Source: Nitrosomonas sp.
GTDB taxonomy: Bacteria > Pseudomonadota > Gammaproteobacteria > Burkholderiales > Nitrosomonadaceae
Reading direction: 5' to 3'
DNA: 64,000 bases
NCBI GenBank assembly: GCA_019745325.1
Contig: JAIETK010000005.1
Coordinates: 1 to 64,000, forward strand
Both the position numbers and the translations under genes were made by a program. The notes below the pieces were generated by a model. The model saw only the letters and a list, made by a program, of their open reading frames with translations. It did not search any database and was not told where the DNA came from. Below are positions 61,046 to 64,000 of this stretch, one piece after another. Numbering within the stretch: position 1 is the stretch's first letter; every line of letters starts with the position of its first letter.

Positions 61046-61740
61046 TAAATGTTTCCCTCCCTGGGTATCAGTTTTACTTCGACTCTACGGTTTTTCGCCC
61101 GGCCTTCTTCAGTGTTATTGGAATCAATCGGACGGGTATCTCCATAACCTTTAATCGATATCCGTTGCGATGGAATGCCATGAAGCATCAGGATATTGGC
61201 GATGGCTTTGGCGCGCCGGGACGATAGCTCCGCATTATCACTGTCAATTTTTCCAGTGGGAATATTGTCGGTATGACCTTCGATCAGGATCAGGCTTTCC
61301 GGAGATGCGTTGATTTCTTTAACGAGTTTTTCTATTGTGGTATAGGCAACGTCTTGAATGACATCTTGCCCGGAGCGAAATGTTTTACCGCTGAACACTA
61401 TCAACGTTCGAGATTGCGATTCTACTTTGCTATCGATTACATCTTGCGTCACTGCTTCGGGAGCGTTGGATTGATTCTCCTGCTGGGTGTCAGTAATTTT
61501 CGCTTCGTTGTTAGGAGTAGAAGTGTGATGGTCAAGTATGGACGATTCATGATTCGCGAGATCCGGGAATGGAGGCGGAGGCGCCGGTGGCGAGTAGGCT
61601 GGCCCCGGTGTCAATGCGAGTTCCGACGGCAAATTGATAGACGAGGAATGATCCCCGGGATTTTTAACAGCTTTGTAGATTATTAAAATTGCCAGTGAGA
61701 AAAATATCACTGAAAGACCATAAAAAATTGAGCGTATCAT
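61045..61740 (-). CDS. OmpA-family peptidoglycan-binding protein
   Basis: A 231-residue protein with an N-terminal hydrophobic anchor, then a proline-rich stretch (GPAYSPPAPPPPFPD). The OmpA C-terminal domain has ILIEGHTDNIPTGKIDSDNAELSSRRAKAIANILMLHGI and the end KGYGDTRPIDSNNTEEGRAKNRRVEVKL. It should bind peptidoglycan in the periplasm. Upstream partner of the ExeA-like ATPase, consistent with cell-wall anchoring. Confidence 0.9.
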   Translation of the reverse strand: MIRSIFYGLSVIFFSLAILIIYKAVKNPGDHSSSINLPSELALTPGPAYSPPAPPPPFPDLANHESSILDHHTSTPNNEAKITDTQQENQSNAPEAVTQDVIDSKVESQSRTLIVFSGKTFRSGQDVIQDVAYTTIEKLVKEINASPESLILIEGHTDNIPTGKIDSDNAELSSRRAKAIANILMLHGIPSQRISIKGYGDTRPIDSNNTEEGRAKNRRVEVKLIPREGNI

Positions 61741-62296
61741 AAGTTACTCGAAATAGAATTGCTGAAGTGATTATTCACGAACTCAATTGCCAATATTTTA
61801 GCGTATCCCATCGGTTTTGTTATTCAGTGGCTCAAAACGGTCATTGAGGACGGATAAAACTTAAAAAATCTAATTGCAAGAACAGTTGAGAACGAGAAGT
61901 TGAAACGAGTCTTTGGGATGGTCGCGCTAATTGCCAAATAGTTCAACGGACATCTCCGTTATTATAAATATTTATTTTCATATGGATATATCAATTTCTT
62001 ATATTTTTTTCTAGGAAAATAAGATTAGTCTATAAATCTCAAATAGAACAATACCATAAGATGTTCAATATCATTTTTGATGATCTGAGATCTTGATGCT
62101 TTCAGCAGCATTCTTTGCGTTTCTCATAAACGGTGATTCGAAACTAATAACGTAATATTTGAATGATAATTCTTTTTTTCAATAGGCTAATGAGGAAATA
62201 AGCAATTTTGCGGCTTCTTATCCGGTTTGACAGTATCTTTTTTGGTCATTACCTTATTCTTAATACACATCGTTGTAAATTATAGGAGGGACTATC
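61741..62296. other. Long AT-rich intergenic region
   Basis: A 556-bp region between divergent OmpA-like and SPFH genes. No intact gene, tRNA or strong hairpin was found. It presumably holds both promoters. An AGGAGGG ribosome site (62284-62290) at its end belongs to the SPFH gene. Confidence 0.5.
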
Positions 62297-63190
62297 TTGG
62301 AAAACAGATCTGGCAGCAAGGCGATCGGAACCGACGAGCAAATTATTTCGGGCGCCAATGGATGGTTGATGCTGGTGTTATTGATTGCCGCATTGCTAGT
62401 GGGAATTTTTCTTGTGGCGACACCGGGTATGCCGGTCAAGATTATTGCTGGTGGCGTGTTACTGGCCATTGCGCTGTTTTTTTGTAAAGGTTTATTTACC
62501 TTAGAACCGAATCAGGCTGCTGTAATGATTTTTTTTGGCAACTATGTTGGCACCATTAATGCCAGCGGTTTTTTCTGGGTGAATCCTTTTTATAGCAGAA
62601 CCAAAGTATCACTGCGCATCAATAACTGGAATACGCCGGTGCTAAAGGTCAATGATGAGCGCGGCAGCCCCATCGAAATTGCTGCAGTCATTGCTTGGCG
62701 CATTCACGATACCGCTCGCGCGGTTTTCGATGTCGAAAGCGCGATGAATTATCTGCAAATACAAAGTGAATCCGCTGTTCGCCAAGTGGCCAGCAGCCAT
62801 GCCTATGACGATGCCGAAGGGGGGCAACGCAAGAGCTTGCGCACCGATCTGGATGCAATTGCGGCGGTGTTACGCGAATCGATTCAGCAACATGTAGATG
62901 TGGCTGGCATTGTGATCGAAGAAGCTAAAATCGCACATCTCGCTTACGCGCCGGAAATCGCCAACGCGATGCTGCGTCGTCAACAGGCGGAAGCGGTAGT
63001 AATGGCACGCCAAAAGCTGGTTGATGGAGCAGTCGGAATGGTCGAGGTAGCGTTAAAAAGATTGGAAGATCAGCAGATTGTGTCACTAACCTCGGATCAA
63101 CGCGCGGTGCTGGTCACCAATATGATGACGGTGCTGTTATCGGAATCAGGCGCACAGCCGGTGATTCAAATGGCGCAAACTAATCAATGA
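62297..63190 (+). CDS. SPFH/band-7 domain membrane protein
   Basis: A 297-residue protein of the stomatin/prohibitin superfamily. Two hydrophobic segments near the N-terminus (LMLVLLIAALLVGIFLVA, IIAGGVLLAIALFF) precede the SPFH domain (FTLEPNQAAVMIFFGNYVGTI...NERGSPIEIAAVIAWRIHDTARAVFDV) and a helical ALRR/QQAEAVV region. SPFH proteins form large membrane-associated assemblies. TTG start at 62297, strongly supported by AGGAGGG 6 nt upstream. Confidence 0.9.
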   Translation: MENRSGSKAIGTDEQIISGANGWLMLVLLIAALLVGIFLVATPGMPVKIIAGGVLLAIALFFCKGLFTLEPNQAAVMIFFGNYVGTINASGFFWVNPFYSRTKVSLRINNWNTPVLKVNDERGSPIEIAAVIAWRIHDTARAVFDVESAMNYLQIQSESAVRQVASSHAYDDAEGGQRKSLRTDLDAIAAVLRESIQQHVDVAGIVIEEAKIAHLAYAPEIANAMLRRQQAEAVVMARQKLVDGAVGMVEVALKRLEDQQIVSLTSDQRAVLVTNMMTVLLSESGAQPVIQMAQTNQ

Positions 63191-63219
63191 GAGAATGACT
63201 TTGCTCGATTGATTCGGCG

Positions 63220-63242
63220 ATCACCGGCCAATGACCGGTGAT
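63220..63242. terminator. Hairpin between the SPFH gene and valS
   Basis: ATCACCGG (63220-63227), a 7-nt loop, then CCGGTGAT (63235-63242): a perfect 8-bp stem between convergent genes. It has no T-run, so it is a weak or bidirectional terminator candidate. Confidence 0.55.
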
Positions 63243-63267
63243 TGCGCTGTCTCAATAAATCGTCAAC

Positions 63268-64000
63268 TCAATTTAATTTCTGCAATTGCTCTTTGAGATT
63301 TTTAAGTTTCGTCTCAAAAGCCGCCAGGCGTTCTCTTTCCTGTTCGACGACGTGCGCCGGCGCGCGTGCAACAAAGCCCGGATTCGATAGTTTGGCTTGC
63401 GCTTTGGCGATCTCTGCATCAATACGTGCAATTTCCTTCGACAAACGCTCGCGTTCGGCGGCGGCATCCACCTCGATCTTGAGCATCAGCTTGAAATCGC
63501 GCACGATTGCGACCGGTGCATCGGCATCCGGCAATCCTTCCGTCAGGATTTCCATATCGGATAACTTTGCCAATGCCAACAGATACGGCCGGTATTGCTT
63601 TAGCGTGTGCGCATCTCCGGTTGCAAGCAGCGGCACTTTCAATGCGGGCGATAAATTCATTTCGCCGCGCAAGGTGCGGCAGGCGTTGACTAATTCTTTC
63701 AGTAGCAGAATATTTTCGATCGCGGATTGGTCAATCCTGTGCGGATCCGCAACCGGATACGGCTGGCACATGATGCTGGCGCCTGATTTTCCGGCCAATG
63801 GCGCAATTTTTTGCCACAATTCCTCGGTAATGAAAGGAATAATCGGATGAGCAAGCCGCAGCATTGCTTCCAGCACACGCACCAAAGTCCGGCGCGTTGC
63901 CCGTTGTATCGCATCCTGATCGGAGATGAGCTGTACTTTTGCTAATTCCACGTACCAATCACAATACTCATCCCAGACCAATTCATAGACTTCCCGCGCA
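63268..64000 (-). CDS. valS: Valyl-tRNA synthetase, C-terminal part (partial)
   Basis: The last ~244 codons of valS; the rest lies beyond the window edge at 64000. It shows the anticodon-binding domain ([16 protein letters not shown], then [20 protein letters not shown]) and the C-terminal coiled-coil arm ([47 protein letters not shown]) typical of ValRS. It charges tRNA-Val. Intact as far as visible. Confidence 0.95.
   Translation of the reverse strand, partial: AREVYELVWDEYCDWYVELAKVQLISDQDAIQRATRRTLVRVLEAMLRLAHPIIPFITEELWQKIAPLAGKSGASIMCQPYPVADPHRIDQSAIENILLLKELVNACRTLRGEMNLSPALKVPLLATGDAHTLKQYRPYLLALAKLSDMEILTEGLPDADAPVAIVRDFKLMLKIEVDAAAERERLSKEIARIDAEIAKAQAKLSNPGFVARAPAHVVEQERERLAAFETKLKNLKEQLQKLN

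Noticed and set aside
1..64000. CRISPR array
   Set aside because: No regularly spaced short repeats with unique spacers were seen; repeats found are dispersed elements or tandem gene copies.

Overview
The window looks like the chromosome of an ammonia-oxidising betaproteobacterium close to Nitrosomonas. The best marker is a gene for the small histidine-rich metal-binding protein SmbP (31006-31350), known from Nitrosomonas europaea. The housekeeping genes fit too: nadB, nadE, nadK, hrcA-hemH, recN, a System I cytochrome c maturation operon (ccmABCDEFGHI) and valS. No taxonomic search could be run, so this rests on recognised families.

Layout. 0.1-5.6 kb: tRNA-Ser(GGA), a MEKHL protein, nadB, a type II restriction-modification pair with overlapping genes, yaeQ and a toxin-antitoxin pair. 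5.7-13.6 kb: an ABC-F ATPase, then accessory DNA. Two putative defence modules (HNH nuclease + Nmad2-like protein; TIR-like effector + HEPN-like protein) are each preceded by the same roughly 200-bp repeat, which carries a conserved 20-codon leader ORF. VOC, RelE/HigA-like, RIO kinase and GST genes lie between them. 13.7-23 kb: an EEP nuclease/phosphatase, a lipoprotein hydrolase, an OFA-type transporter, a third toxin-antitoxin pair, a methyltransferase and a DUF2130 protein. 23.2-26.9 kb: a defence island of AAA ATPase + PD-(D/E)XK-like protein, followed by a GmrSD-like DUF262/HNH protein. 27-38.4 kb: a UmuD-like peptidase, nadE, smbP, hrcA-hemH, nadK-recN and a membrane spermidine synthase fusion.

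38.7-49.2 kb is the most interesting region. Two pairs of tandem exported proteins, all predicted to begin with histidine after signal cleavage, are followed by a TlpA-like thioredoxin, a DUF4266 lipoprotein, a DUF3570 outer-membrane barrel fused to a second Met/His-rich barrel, and ApbE (FAD:protein FMN transferase). The DUF3570 part contains DTWSGAT, which matches the ApbE flavinylation motif. I therefore propose a flavin- and metal-linked cell-envelope redox system. A sensor kinase/response regulator pair lies on the opposite strand next to it. Palindromes of the form GCGNC-N5-GNCGC occur upstream of both smbP and this cluster, which suggests shared control. The ccm operon and a Bcp peroxiredoxin follow (49.4-57.3 kb).

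57.3-64 kb: a decayed IS5-type element, a fatty-acid desaturase, an IS256-like pair of inverted ends, an ExeA-like ATPase with an OmpA-like partner, an SPFH/band-7 protein and the 3' part of valS (cut by the window edge).

The window also contains a family of about 150-bp miniature elements with 20-bp inverted ends (five copies plus one partial), a smaller hairpin repeat (three copies), and gene tails that use repeat sequence as their coding end.
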